Source: Natronolimnohabitans sp. A-GB9 (lineage in GTDB: Archaea; Halobacteriota; Halobacteria; Halobacteriales; Natrialbaceae). Taken from it: a stretch of 64,000 nt of DNA. Below, piece after piece: positions 1 to 8,809 of this stretch; position 1 is the stretch's first letter, and each line of letters opens with the position of its first letter. Position numbers and translations under genes: made by a program. The stretch spans positions 372,001 to 436,000 of the forward strand of contig NZ_JAVDDV010000001.1 in assembly GCF_030848565.1 (NCBI RefSeq), read 5' to 3'. Under the pieces are notes generated by a model. The model was not told where the DNA came from. It searched no databases and was given only the letters and a program-made list of their open reading frames with translations.

Positions 1-436
1 CGCCGATGAAGACGGCCTCGCAGTCGTTGGCCTCCGCGTAAGAGACCGCCATCGCGAGCAGGTTCGCGTTTCGAAACGGGACGTACGATGTGGGGATCTC
101 GTCGCTTTCCATGTCGGCGTCGTCGACGGCCATCTCGTCGTCGGTGAGACTCGAGGCGCCGATCTGCGAGAGGTGGCCGGTCTCGACCCGCAGAAAGTTC
201 GCCGCGTCGAGTTCGTCGGCCAGCCGGCGGGCACATTCGAGTTCGCGATCCTCGGTCCGCTGGCCGTAGGAGGTATGCAGGGCGTAGAGCTCGTATCCGC
301 GCTCACGGGCCAGATAGGCCGCAGTAGCGCTGTCCATCCCGCCCGACAGCAAGACGACGGCGCGTTTCGCGGCCGGTTCGTCGGCAGTCGATTCGTCGGG
401 AGACTGGGCGTCGGTCGTGGTGGTGTCGTTGGTCAT
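1..436 (-). CDS. queC: 7-cyano-7-deazaguanine synthase QueC (3' part outside window)
   Basis: Converts 7-carboxy-7-deazaguanine to preQ0 using ATP and ammonia, the last common step toward archaeosine in tRNA. The N-terminal 145 residues are visible. After a roughly 25-residue acidic extension comes the PP-loop AVVLLSGGMDSAT, followed by YLARERGYELYALHTSYGQR and a stretch ending VPFRNANLLAMAVSYAEAN, all typical of QueC. The ATG is at 436. It is the third gene of the minus-strand run queD-queE-queC, 37 bp after queE, so probably one transcript. The C-terminal zinc-binding cysteines lie outside the window. Confidence 0.93.
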   Translation of the reverse strand, partial: MTNDTTTTDAQSPDESTADEPAAKRAVVLLSGGMDSATAAYLARERGYELYALHTSYGQRTEDRELECARRLADELDAANFLRVETGHLSQIGASSLTDDEMAVDDADMESDEIPTSYVPFRNANLLAMAVSYAEANDCEAVFIG

Positions 437-473
437 TGTAGTGTGAAATCTCGGTGGCAGTCGTATCGATCGT

Positions 474-1256
474 CTACGTTTCGGGCGCGTCGTTCCAGAG
501 GTCGACGTGGAGCCGCGGCGTATACCGGAACCCGTATTCCATCGCCAGGTCGGCGACACGATTGCGGGTCTCCGCGAGTCGCTCTCGGGTCGCCCCTTCT
601 GGCATCAAGAGGACGTCGTCGTCGCGGATCGGAACGGCGGCCGTCGCTCGGAGGTCCTCAAGCACGTCGAGTATCTCCGGCATATCGTCCGCGTCGGTGA
701 CGACGAACTTCAGCTGGAACGTGTAGGATTCGACTAGCTCCGCAAGCGCCTCGAGGTCGATCCGGTCGGCCTCGTGTCGGGCTGCGTGCTCGCCCTCGCC
801 GTTCGGGTCTCGTTCGGGCGTGGGCGTACTGCTCGCGAGTTTCGGGCTGATCGAGGCGAGGTCGATCGGCGCGTCACGGGAGATCGTCCCGTTGGTCTCG
901 ACGGTGGTGTGATAACCACGCTCGTCGAGCGCCTCGAGCAAGGTGACGCTCTCCTCGTGAAGCAGCGGCTCGCCACCGGTGAGAACGACGTGATCGGCGT
1001 CGTGGGACTCGACCTCCGCGAGAATCGTCTCGAGATCCATCCAGGCGTGGGTTGGTTCCCAGGAGGTGTGATACGAGTCACAGAACCAACAGCGGAGGTT
1101 GCAGCCGCTCGTGCGGACGAACACCGACGGTACGCCGGCGAGCCGTCCCTCCCCCTGCAGAGAGTAAAACAGCTCGTTGATCGGAAGCCCGTCGCCTGCC
1201 TTCTCATCGGTGTCGTCGGCGAGCGCTTCGCGGTCCGTCGAGTCCGAAACCGGCAT
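474..1256 (-). CDS. queE: 7-carboxy-7-deazaguanine synthase QueE (radical SAM)
   Basis: Radical SAM ring contraction of 6-carboxytetrahydropterin to 7-carboxy-7-deazaguanine in the preQ0/archaeosine pathway. The product is about 260 aa. An N-terminal NELFYSLQGEG motif is followed by the cluster motif CNLRCWFC (CxxxCxxC) and HVVLTGGEPLL, the usual QueE order. I chose the ATG at 1256 (MPVSDSTD), one base after the queD stop at 1258. An upstream in-frame start at 1277 would overlap queD by 20 bp. Middle gene of the que operon. Confidence 0.93.
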   Translation of the reverse strand: MPVSDSTDREALADDTDEKAGDGLPINELFYSLQGEGRLAGVPSVFVRTSGCNLRCWFCDSYHTSWEPTHAWMDLETILAEVESHDADHVVLTGGEPLLHEESVTLLEALDERGYHTTVETNGTISRDAPIDLASISPKLASSTPTPERDPNGEGEHAARHEADRIDLEALAELVESYTFQLKFVVTDADDMPEILDVLEDLRATAAVPIRDDDVLLMPEGATRERLAETRNRVADLAMEYGFRYTPRLHVDLWNDAPET

Positions 1257-1257
1257 C

Positions 1258-1746
1258 TTAGAATCGGCCTCCGCCACAGAGTTCGCTCGTCTCGCTCACC
1301 TCGGCGGTGACGTCGACGACGTTGTCGCCCAGCGCGGCCTCGAGTTTCCGCTCTAAGACGACGCTCATCACTTCCGCCGTCGGTGGCTCTTCGAGGACGA
1401 TGACTCCATCGTCGTCGCCAGCCGCCTCGAAGGCCTCGACGAGCGGGTCGCCGGCCTCGAGCAGAAACATGTGATCCCACTCGTCGATTACTGCAGTAAT
1501 ATCACCCTTGTCGGCGACCCACCCCTCTTCGGTCAGTTCCCCGACGACGGTGACGGCGACCTCGTAGTTGTGGCCGTGTGGCCGAGAACACTTGCCGTCG
1601 TGGTGGCGGATCCGGTGGCCAGCACTGATCCTGATCGGTCGGTCGTGTCCGACACGGAGGACGCGCTCGGTGCCGACGATCGACTCGCTCTCGCCGTCGC
1701 GGTCGATCGCAGCGGACCGATCGGTGCCGGTAGCTCGCTCAGTCAT
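1258..1746 (-). CDS. queD: 6-carboxytetrahydropterin synthase QueD
   Basis: Makes 6-carboxy-5,6,7,8-tetrahydropterin from dihydroneopterin triphosphate, the first committed step before QueE. The product is 162 aa. The PTPS fold signature is present: zinc-binding AGHRIRHHDGKCSRPHGHNY, where the Cys is the expected catalytic residue, then DKGDITAVIDEWDH and a late ETSELCGGG. It has an acidic 30-residue N-terminal extension. First gene of the minus-strand queD-queE-queC operon, with a TATA-like box 25 bp upstream of the ATG, suggesting a leaderless or nearly leaderless mRNA. Confidence 0.93.
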   Translation of the reverse strand: MTERATGTDRSAAIDRDGESESIVGTERVLRVGHDRPIRISAGHRIRHHDGKCSRPHGHNYEVAVTVVGELTEEGWVADKGDITAVIDEWDHMFLLEAGDPLVEAFEAAGDDDGVIVLEEPPTAEVMSVVLERKLEAALGDNVVDVTAEVSETSELCGGGRF

Positions 1747-1766
1747 ACTGCAGTATTCTCGTGGGA

Positions 1767-1775
1767 TTACTTAAG
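1767..1775 (-). promoter_or_regulatory. TATA-like box of the queDEC operon
   Basis: On the minus strand the sequence CTTAAGTAA is centred about 25 nt upstream of the queD ATG. This is the usual haloarchaeal spacing from TATA box to start when the transcript is leaderless. Inference from spacing and composition only. Confidence 0.45.
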
Positions 1776-2005
1776 AATGTCCGACCCGAGGCGGCAGTTA
1801 GCGCACTCTATTGCTAGTCAGTGACATATAAGGACGTCGCCAATACGAGTATATATCTCTCGCAGACGTACCGTAGAACGAGGCTTTCTGATCGCCGTAT
1901 TCGCTGGTGTACGAATGGTCTCGGAGAGATTGATATGCTTCGACAGCACACCGATGTGAGCAACCTGGTATCGAAAACGAGACTCGAAACGGCGAGGAAA
2001 GGGCG

Positions 2006-2215
2006 ATGAGTATTGTTCGGGCACTCCTCTCCTGGGGTGTCGCCGCCTTTCTCCTGGTCGTCGTCGCTTCGCTGGCCGGACTGACCGTGGTCGCGGTTTC
2101 GACGGGATCGTTCGACGTGTCGTTGCTCCTCGCCTGGGTATTCGTCCTGCTTGCGGTGAAGATCTGGTACCAAAGCCGAACATCGGAACCTGACGGCGAA
2201 CCGACGGTGGGGTAA
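2006..2215 (+). CDS. small two-helix membrane protein, unknown function
   Basis: A 69-aa protein with two hydrophobic segments (about residues 10-31 and 38-54, LLSWGVAAFLLVVVASLAG and VSLLLAWVFVLLAVKIW) and a short polar C-terminal tail. It fits small haloarchaeal membrane proteins that I cannot assign to a function. It is isolated on the plus strand between the que operon and a convergent HTH gene. AT-rich upstream DNA (atatata near 1848-1856) could supply a promoter but is more than 140 bp away. Confidence 0.6.
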   Translation: MSIVRALLSWGVAAFLLVVVASLAGLTVVAVSTGSFDVSLLLAWVFVLLAVKIWYQSRTSEPDGEPTVG

Positions 2216-2354
2216 CGGTCCCCACACCATATTTGTGATATGTGTTGGGGTGTATACTCGAGACGACGTATCAGTACAGATGTCAACTAGCGTCCGTCGG
2301 CGGAGACCCGGTTCCCGCGATCGGTTTACCACGCTCGATTTCGGCGAGCAGAGC

Positions 2355-2711
2355 CTAATCCGAAAGCTGGTCTTGAAGTCTGTTTTTGGCTTCGGTGCGG
2401 CGCTTTCGGGAGAGTTTCGGCTGCTCACTCGAGAAGTCGACCTCGAGTTCGTCCAGCGTCCGGCGATAGATGTTCGTGCGTCGTCCCTCCTCGGAGAGCT
2501 GTCGCCCCTCACAGGTCAACAGCCCGGCGTCGACGAGTTCTTCGATCCGTCGGTAACACGTTGCGATCGGGATTTCGATATCGTCGCTCAGCGCTTGTGC
2601 CGACTTCGGTGTACCCGCAGCACAGAGGATCTCCGCGCTGTACTTGTTTCCGAGCGCCGAGAGGACCGTCGTCGGGTCCGACCCGGTTTCGTCCGTCCGA
2701 CTCTGAGACAT
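2355..2711 (-). CDS. winged helix-turn-helix transcriptional regulator
   Basis: A 118-aa ArsR/MarR-like winged-helix protein. Residues about 15-75 form the DNA-binding domain: VLSALGNKYSAEILCAAG, then ALSDDIEIPIATCYRRIEEL as the recognition region, and a wing (DAGLLTCEGRQLSEEGRRTNIY). The C-terminal stretch of about 35 residues is basic and polar (LSRKRRTEAKNRLQDQL), perhaps for dimerisation. No ligand-binding domain is seen. A short inverted repeat overlaps its TATA region, so autoregulation is plausible but unproven. The target genes are unknown. Confidence 0.8.
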   Translation of the reverse strand: MSQSRTDETGSDPTTVLSALGNKYSAEILCAAGTPKSAQALSDDIEIPIATCYRRIEELVDAGLLTCEGRQLSEEGRRTNIYRRTLDELEVDFSSEQPKLSRKRRTEAKNRLQDQLSD

Positions 2712-2734
2712 CGTTCATCGTATAGCGAAGTATG

Positions 2735-2747
2735 AAGATTTAATCTT
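2735..2747 (-). promoter_or_regulatory. TATA region with inverted repeat upstream of the HTH gene
   Basis: AAGATT-T-AATCTT is a perfect 6-bp inverted repeat with a one-base spacer. It sits about 24-36 nt upstream of the HTH ATG at 2711 and contains a TTTAAT/ATTAAA TATA-like core. A dyad at the TATA box is where an autorepressor would bind; this is inference. Confidence 0.35.
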
Positions 2748-2837
2748 GTGGTTATTCTAATTCTCTAGAATATACCTATTGTCTGCTTATCATTTACTCT
2801 CGATGCCGGTTTCAACGCTCGGCCCGAACGATCCAGT

Positions 2838-3524
2838 ATGAACGTCGCAATCGTCACTGTCGGTGACGAACTGCTCGCCGGACGGACGACGAACACCAAC
2901 GCCACCTGGCTCTGTGAGCGACTCGACGATCGCGGCGTCTCGGTCGAGCGCGTCACGACGGTTCCCGACCGGATCGACGACATCGCTTGCGTCGTCGACG
3001 AGTATCACACCGCCTATGACGCCGTCGTCGTCACTGGCGGCCTCGGCCCAACCCACGACGACGTCACGATGGAGGCCGTCGCTACTGCACTGGACCGCGA
3101 CCTCGAGGAAAACGAAGAAGCGCTCATCTGGCTCGAGGAGTCTGGCTACTCGCGGGGAGACCTGACCGACGGAACGGCGGCGTTACCGACCGGTTCGCGG
3201 CCGTTGCACAACGAGAACGGTGTCGCTCCGGGTGCAGCGGTCGAAAACATCTATGTCCTCCCGGGTGTCCCCTCGGAGATGAAAGCGATGTTCGAATCGA
3301 TCGAATCGGAGTTTACCGGTATTCAGACCGTCCGCGAGACGGTCGTCGCCGACGAGCCCGAAAGCGCGTTACTCGATCGGATCACCGACGTCCGCGAACG
3401 GTTCGACGTCGCCGTCGGGAGCTATCCCGGCGGATCGGTCCGGCTCGTCCTCGAGGGAACCGACGCGGAAACCGTCGAGGAAGCGGCCGCGTGGCTCCGC
3501 GAGCGCGTCGACGTCGCAGAGTAA
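2838..3524 (+). CDS. CinA N-terminal-type molybdopterin-binding protein (COG1058)
   Basis: A 228-aa stand-alone MoCF_biosynth domain as found at the N terminus of CinA/NMN deamidase proteins. It begins NVAIVTVGDELLAGRTTNTNA and carries the hallmark VVTGGLGPTHDDVTMEAVA near residues 63-81 and VLPGVPSEMKAMFE near 145. The CinA C-terminal deamidase domain is absent, as is usual in archaeal versions. Its exact substrate is not known. It is transcribed alone. Confidence 0.85.
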   Translation: MNVAIVTVGDELLAGRTTNTNATWLCERLDDRGVSVERVTTVPDRIDDIACVVDEYHTAYDAVVVTGGLGPTHDDVTMEAVATALDRDLEENEEALIWLEESGYSRGDLTDGTAALPTGSRPLHNENGVAPGAAVENIYVLPGVPSEMKAMFESIESEFTGIQTVRETVVADEPESALLDRITDVRERFDVAVGSYPGGSVRLVLEGTDAETVEEAAAWLRERVDVAE

Positions 3525-3539
3525 GGGCGGCCCAGGAAC

Positions 3540-3674
3540 CTATCGGTAGAGATAGGCGAGCCAGACGACCGTCAGCAGGATGCTCACGATCAACACGCCC
3601 CAGCCGGCGAGTTCCATCGGGAGTGCGGGTTCCTCTTCGAGAACGACCTGCGTGATCTGCGGGAGTTGTTGCAT
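3540..3674 (-). CDS. 44-aa single-pass membrane protein
   Basis: A short open frame, with ATG at 3674 and TAG at 3540-3542. The protein starts MQQLPQITQVVLEEE, then has one clear transmembrane segment (about residues 24-42, WGVLIVSILLTVVWLAYLY). It lies convergent to the CinA-like gene and antisense to the leader region of the NAD kinase-like gene. The hydrophobic segment and acidic N terminus resemble small haloarchaeal membrane peptides often left unannotated. Function unknown. Confidence 0.55.
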   Translation of the reverse strand: MQQLPQITQVVLEEEPALPMELAGWGVLIVSILLTVVWLAYLYR

Positions 3675-3818
3675 GGTCGGCGGTCTGTGCCCATCCCTCT
3701 TAGTTTTTCAGAAACGTATCGCGTCGATCCGTCGGCAGTCCAGCCGACCGGCGACGAATCGACTGCGCTCGCAAGAAAACACCACACGCCTTTTGCGTCG
3801 GCTCACCGTACGTCCGCC

Positions 3819-4967
3819 ATGGAATCGCTGGGTGTCGTCGTCAACCCGATCGCAGGTATGGGCGGTCGGGTCGGTCTGAAGGGAACCGACGGGAAAGTCG
3901 AGGAGGCACGCCGGCGTGGCGCCGAACCGCGGGCGCCCGACCGGGCGCGAGAGGCTCTCCAGTCGTTCCACCGACGTGTCCCCGACGTGACGGTCTACAC
4001 CGCGGCGAACGTGATGGGCGAGTACGCGGCCCGCGACGCCGGCTACGAGCCAAACGTCGTCTACGATCCGGCCAACGGCACCGACGCCGAGGAGTCGACC
4101 GATACCGATTCGGACGGACGACGTTCGGCACCTCCGGTCGATCCTGCGACAGCTGGAACGGACGCGGCCGATACGCGGGCGGCCGTCCGAGCCTTCCTCG
4201 AGCACGACGTCGATCTCGTCTTCTTCGTCGGCGGCGACGGGACGGCCGTCGACGTCGCCGAGGCACTCGAGGCCGACGATTCCGGATCGACGCCGATGCT
4301 CGGCGTGCCCGCCGGCGTCAAAGTCTACTCCTCGGTGTTTGCGGTCACACCTGCGGACGCGGGACGGATTGCCGCCGAGTTCGACCGCGTCGGGGACCGC
4401 GAGGTCAACGACATCGACGAGGACGCCTACCGCGAGGGCGAGGTTCGAACGGAACTCGAAGCCATCGTTCCGGTCCCCGTCGCCCCGGACGTCCAATCGA
4501 GCAAACAGGTCTCGAGTGGCAGCGTCGACTCGCTGGCAGCGGGCGTCGCCCGCGAAATCGAGTCGGACCGGACCTACGTCTTCGGGCCGGGAGGCACCGT
4601 CGGGGCGATCGAATCGGAGCTCGGAATCGATCCCTCGCCGCTGGGCGTCGACGTCTGGCGCGACGGCGAGGTAGTCGCCCACGATGCCGCCGAATCGGAA
4701 CTCCTCGAGGTCCTCGAGGAGCCGGTAACGATCGTCGTCTCGCCGATCGGCGGTCAGGGATTTATTTTCGGACGCGGGAACCACCAGATTTCGCCGGCGG
4801 TCATCCGCCGGGCCGACGAGATCGAGATCGTCGCCTCGGGCGAGAAACTCGACGGTATCGACGCCTTACGCGTCGACACGGACGACGCCGAACTCGACGA
4901 ACGGCTTCGTGGCTGGGAACGGGTTCGAACGGGTCGGTTCACGACTCGGATGGTAAAAGTCGTCTAG
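3819..4967 (+). CDS. ATP-NAD kinase family protein (COG3199)
   Basis: A 382-aa protein of the ATP-NAD kinase/AcoX-like family, starting MESLGVVVNPIAGMGGRVGLKGTDG (the N-terminal NPxAG phosphate loop). The nucleotide motif FFVGGDGTAVDVAEAL lies near residue 134. Later motifs are GVPAGVKVYSSVFAV and SPIGGQGFIFGRGNHQISP, typical of this branch rather than canonical NadK. An acidic linker (about residues 88-125) is a haloarchaeal insertion. I chose the ATG at 3819 because upstream codons do not match the family. The true substrate is uncertain. Confidence 0.85.
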   Translation: MESLGVVVNPIAGMGGRVGLKGTDGKVEEARRRGAEPRAPDRAREALQSFHRRVPDVTVYTAANVMGEYAARDAGYEPNVVYDPANGTDAEESTDTDSDGRRSAPPVDPATAGTDAADTRAAVRAFLEHDVDLVFFVGGDGTAVDVAEALEADDSGSTPMLGVPAGVKVYSSVFAVTPADAGRIAAEFDRVGDREVNDIDEDAYREGEVRTELEAIVPVPVAPDVQSSKQVSSGSVDSLAAGVAREIESDRTYVFGPGGTVGAIESELGIDPSPLGVDVWRDGEVVAHDAAESELLEVLEEPVTIVVSPIGGQGFIFGRGNHQISPAVIRRADEIEIVASGEKLDGIDALRVDTDDAELDERLRGWERVRTGRFTTRMVKVV

Positions 4968-5130
4968 ACGAGCGTCCTGCCCGACGACACTACCCCTTCT
5001 GCGGGAACGACTCGAGTATTGTTTAAGGGATCGTGTAGGTATGTGCGAGACAGTCAAGCATATAACTAGCCGGCGGCGATATAAGGGATGTATAGTCAAA
5101 ATTAAGGTGGTGACACCCCTTTGAGCGCGT

Positions 5131-6162
5131 ATGGAAACGCGGAAAGTGCAACGACTCGGGCCGTCGACGCTTGCCATGACCCTTCCCGCCGAGTGGGCGA
5201 CCGAACACGCCGTCGAGAAAGGCGACGAGGTCTCCCTACGAACTAGCGGCAAGGGGACGCTTACCGTCATGCCCGAATCCGCGAGCTCGGAGGAGACGGA
5301 AGCGATCATCCACGCCGACGACTTAGACGCCAATGCCGTCGAACGCGCGATCGTCGCCCAGTACGTCCTCGGTCGACGTGTCATCCGGATCGACACCGAA
5401 GACGGCGCCCTGGAATCCGACCATATCAACGCCGTCTACCAGGCCGAGACCCAACTGATGGGACTCGGTGTCATCGAAGAGACCCCCGAGAGCATCGCGA
5501 TCCGCTGTTCGGTCGACCCCGAGGACTTCACACTCGACAACCTCCTCGAGCGACTCGAGCGAACCGGCCAGACGATGCGCGGCGAGGGGATCAAGGCGCT
5601 GGCCCACGGCAACCCCGATCTGGCCCAACGCGCGCTCAACCGTGAGCGCCAGGCCAACAAGATCTTCGTCCTCCTGTTGCGGCTGATCTTTACGGCCTAT
5701 CAGAACCCGAATCTGGCGCGGGCGGTCGGTCTGAACAGTGGGTTCCCGCTGATCGGCTACCGGTCGATCGCGAAGAACCTCGAGCTCACCGCCGACAACG
5801 CCGAGGACATCGCCGACATCGTCATCGAGACCGAAGGCCACTCGCTAAACGTCGACAGTTCGGTGATGCGTGACATCCGCGAACTGAACGAACTGGTCGA
5901 CGAAATCACGTCGCTGGCCGTCGAGGCGGCCGTCGAGCGCGACTACAACAAGTCCAACCAGGTACGGGCGCTGTTCCACGACGTCTCGAACAAGGAGCAG
6001 TCGATCCTCGACGAGTTGCCCGAGATGGAAAACGAAGATCTGCTGCGAGTCCGTGAAGTGCTCGTCAGTCTCCAGCAGACCGCACAGTACGCGATGCGAA
6101 ACGCGGAGATTTCGGCGAACCTCGCGCTCAACGAGGAGTCCGAACACACGACGATCAACTGA
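5131..6162 (+). CDS. PhoU-domain regulator with N-terminal AbrB-like domain
   Basis: A 343-aa protein. Residues 1-50 form a SpoVT/AbrB-type swapped-hairpin DNA-binding domain (METRKVQRLGPSTLAMTLPAEWA, KGDEVSLRTSGKGTLTV). The rest is a long helical region with a PhoU repeat near the C terminus (MRDIRELNELVDEITSLAVEA). Family knowledge links such proteins to regulation of phosphate uptake, but no pst genes are adjacent. An AT-rich AAAATTAAG element about 25-33 nt upstream of the ATG is a likely TATA box. Stand-alone gene. Confidence 0.85.
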   Translation: METRKVQRLGPSTLAMTLPAEWATEHAVEKGDEVSLRTSGKGTLTVMPESASSEETEAIIHADDLDANAVERAIVAQYVLGRRVIRIDTEDGALESDHINAVYQAETQLMGLGVIEETPESIAIRCSVDPEDFTLDNLLERLERTGQTMRGEGIKALAHGNPDLAQRALNRERQANKIFVLLLRLIFTAYQNPNLARAVGLNSGFPLIGYRSIAKNLELTADNAEDIADIVIETEGHSLNVDSSVMRDIRELNELVDEITSLAVEAAVERDYNKSNQVRALFHDVSNKEQSILDELPEMENEDLLRVREVLVSLQQTAQYAMRNAEISANLALNEESEHTTIN

Positions 6163-6274
6163 GACGGTCGTCCGGAAACGGACTCGAGTCCCGGGCGATC
6201 GACCCCGCTACCCGCGTGATCGGTCGCGACCGGGGACGCAACGTAAAAGTACCGGATCCCCATACGTTTCGCCG

Positions 6275-6778
6275 ATGACGCTCTCGGAGGAGGCCACAGA
6301 ACGGTTGGCGGACGTGGTGGAACTACAGCCGACGAAAAACGCCGAGCTTCAGGAACGGTGGGACATGGAAAGCGGCAGCGAGGTCCACCAGTACCTCGAG
6401 AACGAACTCGGCGACTACTACTTTCGCGACGACAACAGTCTGATCCGCGCGACCGCGGAGGCAGCCGATCTCGTCGACGTCGAGCCCGGCATCGAGAGCG
6501 ACCCAGAGGACGAGGGCGTCCCCTCGAAGATCCGCGTCCCGGAACTCCAGCGCCAGATCGTCGCCGTTCTGGCCGGTCCCGACGAGAAGTCCGAGAGCGT
6601 CGTCTCGGTGTTACACAAGCTCCGAGACGAGTTCGACGTCGATCCCGAGGCCGAAGACGTCCGGTCGGGCCTCCAGAGCCTGCGTCGCAAAGGGGCCGTC
6701 GAGGTCGAGTACCGCACCGTTCCGACGTTCCGTCTGGCCGTCGAGCGCGACGACCTCGAGGTCACGGTTGCCGATTGA
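6275..6778 (+). CDS. haloarchaeal conserved protein, DUF5797-like, wHTH-like C terminus
   Basis: A 167-aa conserved haloarchaeal protein starting MTLSEEATERLADVVELQPTKN; I believe it is the DUF5797 family, from memory. The N-terminal half (LQERWDMESGSEVHQYLENEL, YYFRDDNSLIRAT) and C-terminal half (QRQIVAVLAGP, VLHKLRDEF, GLQSLRRKGAVEVEYRTVPTFRL) look like two small winged-helix-like modules, suggesting a regulatory role. I started at the ATG at 6275; the upstream open frame overlaps the preceding gene and is not family-like. Confidence 0.7.
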   Translation: MTLSEEATERLADVVELQPTKNAELQERWDMESGSEVHQYLENELGDYYFRDDNSLIRATAEAADLVDVEPGIESDPEDEGVPSKIRVPELQRQIVAVLAGPDEKSESVVSVLHKLRDEFDVDPEAEDVRSGLQSLRRKGAVEVEYRTVPTFRLAVERDDLEVTVAD

Positions 6779-6840
6779 TACGGTCTCGAAGCTCCGTTTT
6801 GATAGCACCTCGTCTCTCGAGCCACAAAACCGTGGTACGA

Positions 6841-7908
6841 TCAGTCGAGAGGCGACAACCCAGGCCGCCGCCGGCGTCGCCGATCCTCGAGTAACTGCCG
6901 GCATCGTTTTCCCGGCCCGCCTTCGATCGGCCATCCTCGTGTCCGCCAGGCCGGCGGCTCCGGCTCGAAGTCGCCACAGTTGCCGGAACACTCCGCGGCC
7001 GTCTGACACCGGCCCTTGGCGACACAATAGGGTTCTAGCTGGTGGCCGTCTCGAGTGTGCAACTGGAAGTGTCGACAGTCGTGACGCATCGTGTCGACGA
7101 ACGATCGCCAGCCACGCTCGTAGGCACGCTCGGCGATTGCCAACCGTGTTTCGCGTTTCGCTGTGGGATCGATGTATTCGAAGCGGGCCGCCGAACCATC
7201 GTGGCGGCCGCCGTCGGGACGCTCGAGGATGCGCGTGCCGGGCTCGTCGACGGCCAGCGAGCGGGGGTACCACGCGACCTCCGCCGTCAGCGTCTCGGGT
7301 TCGAGTGCGAGGATCCCGGCCTCGACCGGCAGATCCTCGAACAGCACGGGTTCGATCCGCTCGTCGGTCCGTTGAGTGGCGATCCAGACCTCGTCGGCCA
7401 GCCCGACGGCGACGTCGTACTCGAGTTGCGCGCCTAACGCGGTGGCCGCGCTCGCGTCGAGGTCGGGTTTGTTCTCGATGGCGACGATCCGCTCTAGCCA
7501 GTCTGGATAGGGCCACTTGCGGCGGATCTCGATGCGGTTGCCCGGTTTGCGGGTCTCGAGGATGCCGCGGTCGTCGGCGCGATGGATCGCCTCGCGAACG
7601 TATCGCCACGGATAGTCCGGTTCGGGGAGACAGTCCCGATAGTACGCCCACTCCGTCGGCGCGTTGCGAACGAGATCTAAGAGGTCGCTATCGAGTCGTT
7701 CCGGGCCGAACCGCGCTCGCTTACGGAGGCCGTCGCGATCACACTCGAGGACGATCGTGTCCCAGCGGCGCCGTTTGGTGCCGAGTTGGCGGGCGACGAC
7801 GATCGCACGGTCGCTATCGACGTCGCCGGCGTCCGCGGGCGGCCAGGCGCGCTCGGCCCAGCGGCAGGTTCGAAGCTCGAACGCGAACTCGCTCGGATAG
7901 CGGTCCAC
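6841..7908 (-). CDS. haloarchaeal conserved protein, DUF5787-like
   Basis: About 355 aa, probably the DUF5787 family (recalled, not searched). It has the N-terminal core SEFAFELRTCRWAERAWPP, WDTIVLECD and IVAIENKPDL (an ExK motif like that of restriction-endonuclease-fold nucleases), AVGLADEVWIAT and a Cys-rich C terminus (CRHFQLHTRDGHQLEPYCVAKGRCQTAAECSGNCGDF). The proposed GTG start at 7908 is preceded immediately by GGAGG, and upstream codons up to 8100 do not look conserved. The nuclease-like motif and Cys cluster hint at nucleic-acid binding; function unknown. Confidence 0.65.
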   Translation of the reverse strand: MDRYPSEFAFELRTCRWAERAWPPADAGDVDSDRAIVVARQLGTKRRRWDTIVLECDRDGLRKRARFGPERLDSDLLDLVRNAPTEWAYYRDCLPEPDYPWRYVREAIHRADDRGILETRKPGNRIEIRRKWPYPDWLERIVAIENKPDLDASAATALGAQLEYDVAVGLADEVWIATQRTDERIEPVLFEDLPVEAGILALEPETLTAEVAWYPRSLAVDEPGTRILERPDGGRHDGSAARFEYIDPTAKRETRLAIAERAYERGWRSFVDTMRHDCRHFQLHTRDGHQLEPYCVAKGRCQTAAECSGNCGDFEPEPPAWRTRGWPIEGGPGKRCRQLLEDRRRRRRPGLSPLD

Positions 7909-8145
7909 GACCTCCGTTGGAACCGATCGAGGAAAAACACCGCGTTCTACAGGTCTCGGCGGGTGGCAGTCGACTGGGAGACTCGAGCGGCGGTCGACGG
8001 AGACGTCACTAATATGGACCGTTGTCGTCAGCGCCGACACACCCGCGGCCAAGTCGCGAGTATACCGGGGGTCGAGACAGGGACCGTATGATCTCCTCAC
8101 CTCGACACAGCCGACACGAACCGACTGCAGGGTGGTGACAGCGCC

Positions 8146-8577
8146 CTACAGTTCGTCCTCGCGCTCGTCGAGGAATTCGTGGGCTTGCTCTAAGATCTCC
8201 CGGGGACCGTCCTGCGTGACGGTGTTTATCGCCTGTTCGTAGTCGCGCCACTGGAGGTCGCGATGTTCGTTTGAGAGTTCCGCGCTCGCCTCGAACGACT
8301 TCGCGATAAAGAGGTGAACGGTCTTGTGAATCGTCTTGCCGTTGGCCTCGAAGACGTAGTCGTAGTCCTCGCGAAAGCCGTCGAGGAGACGGAACTGATC
8401 GATACCTGCCTCTTCCTTTACTTCGCGGATCGCCGTCTGCTGTAGCTCTTCATCTCCTTCGACACCGCCCTTGGGAAACTCCCAATCGCCTGGGCGGCTC
8501 TTGAGTAGAAGATACTCGCGCCGGCCCCGCGTATCGCGGAAGAGGATCGCGCCTGCGCTCGTAGCTTCGACTGCCAT
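8146..8577 (-). CDS. Nudix hydrolase, Ap4A hydrolase-like
   Basis: A 143-aa MutT/Nudix enzyme. It starts MAVEATSAGAILFRDT, a classic start for archaeal bis(5'-nucleosyl)-tetraphosphatase, and has DWEFPKGGVEGDEELQ running into the complete Nudix box (G-x5-E-x7-REVKEEAGI) near residues 37-59. The likely role is hydrolysis of diadenosine tetraphosphate or related nucleotides. The ATG is at 8577, in minus-strand orientation shared with the DUF5787-like gene 240 bp downstream. Confidence 0.88.
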   Translation of the reverse strand: MAVEATSAGAILFRDTRGRREYLLLKSRPGDWEFPKGGVEGDEELQQTAIREVKEEAGIDQFRLLDGFREDYDYVFEANGKTIHKTVHLFIAKSFEASAELSNEHRDLQWRDYEQAINTVTQDGPREILEQAHEFLDEREDEL

Positions 8578-8809
8578 TAACTGGGCTAATAGGCGCGACG
8601 TTAAGAGAATATCGGACTGTTCGTCCAGCGTACACTGCTTGCTGTACCGGTTTGCGGACCCTCGTGGTGAAAATATCGTCGTTCACGGCGCAAAGAAGGT
8701 GTTTCCGAATCGTTCGCCCACCGGCTTCGGGGACCTGCTCGAACGGGTCGACGAGAGCCTATCTCAGCAAGTTTTTACGCACCGGCCGTTGACGAATGGA
8801 CGACCAACT

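Noticed and set aside
3666-3818. Upstream extension of the NAD kinase-like gene by 51 codons
   Set aside because: The family start MxxxGxVVNPIAG matches the ATG at 3819; the upstream frame overlaps the promoter region and a minus-strand small gene.
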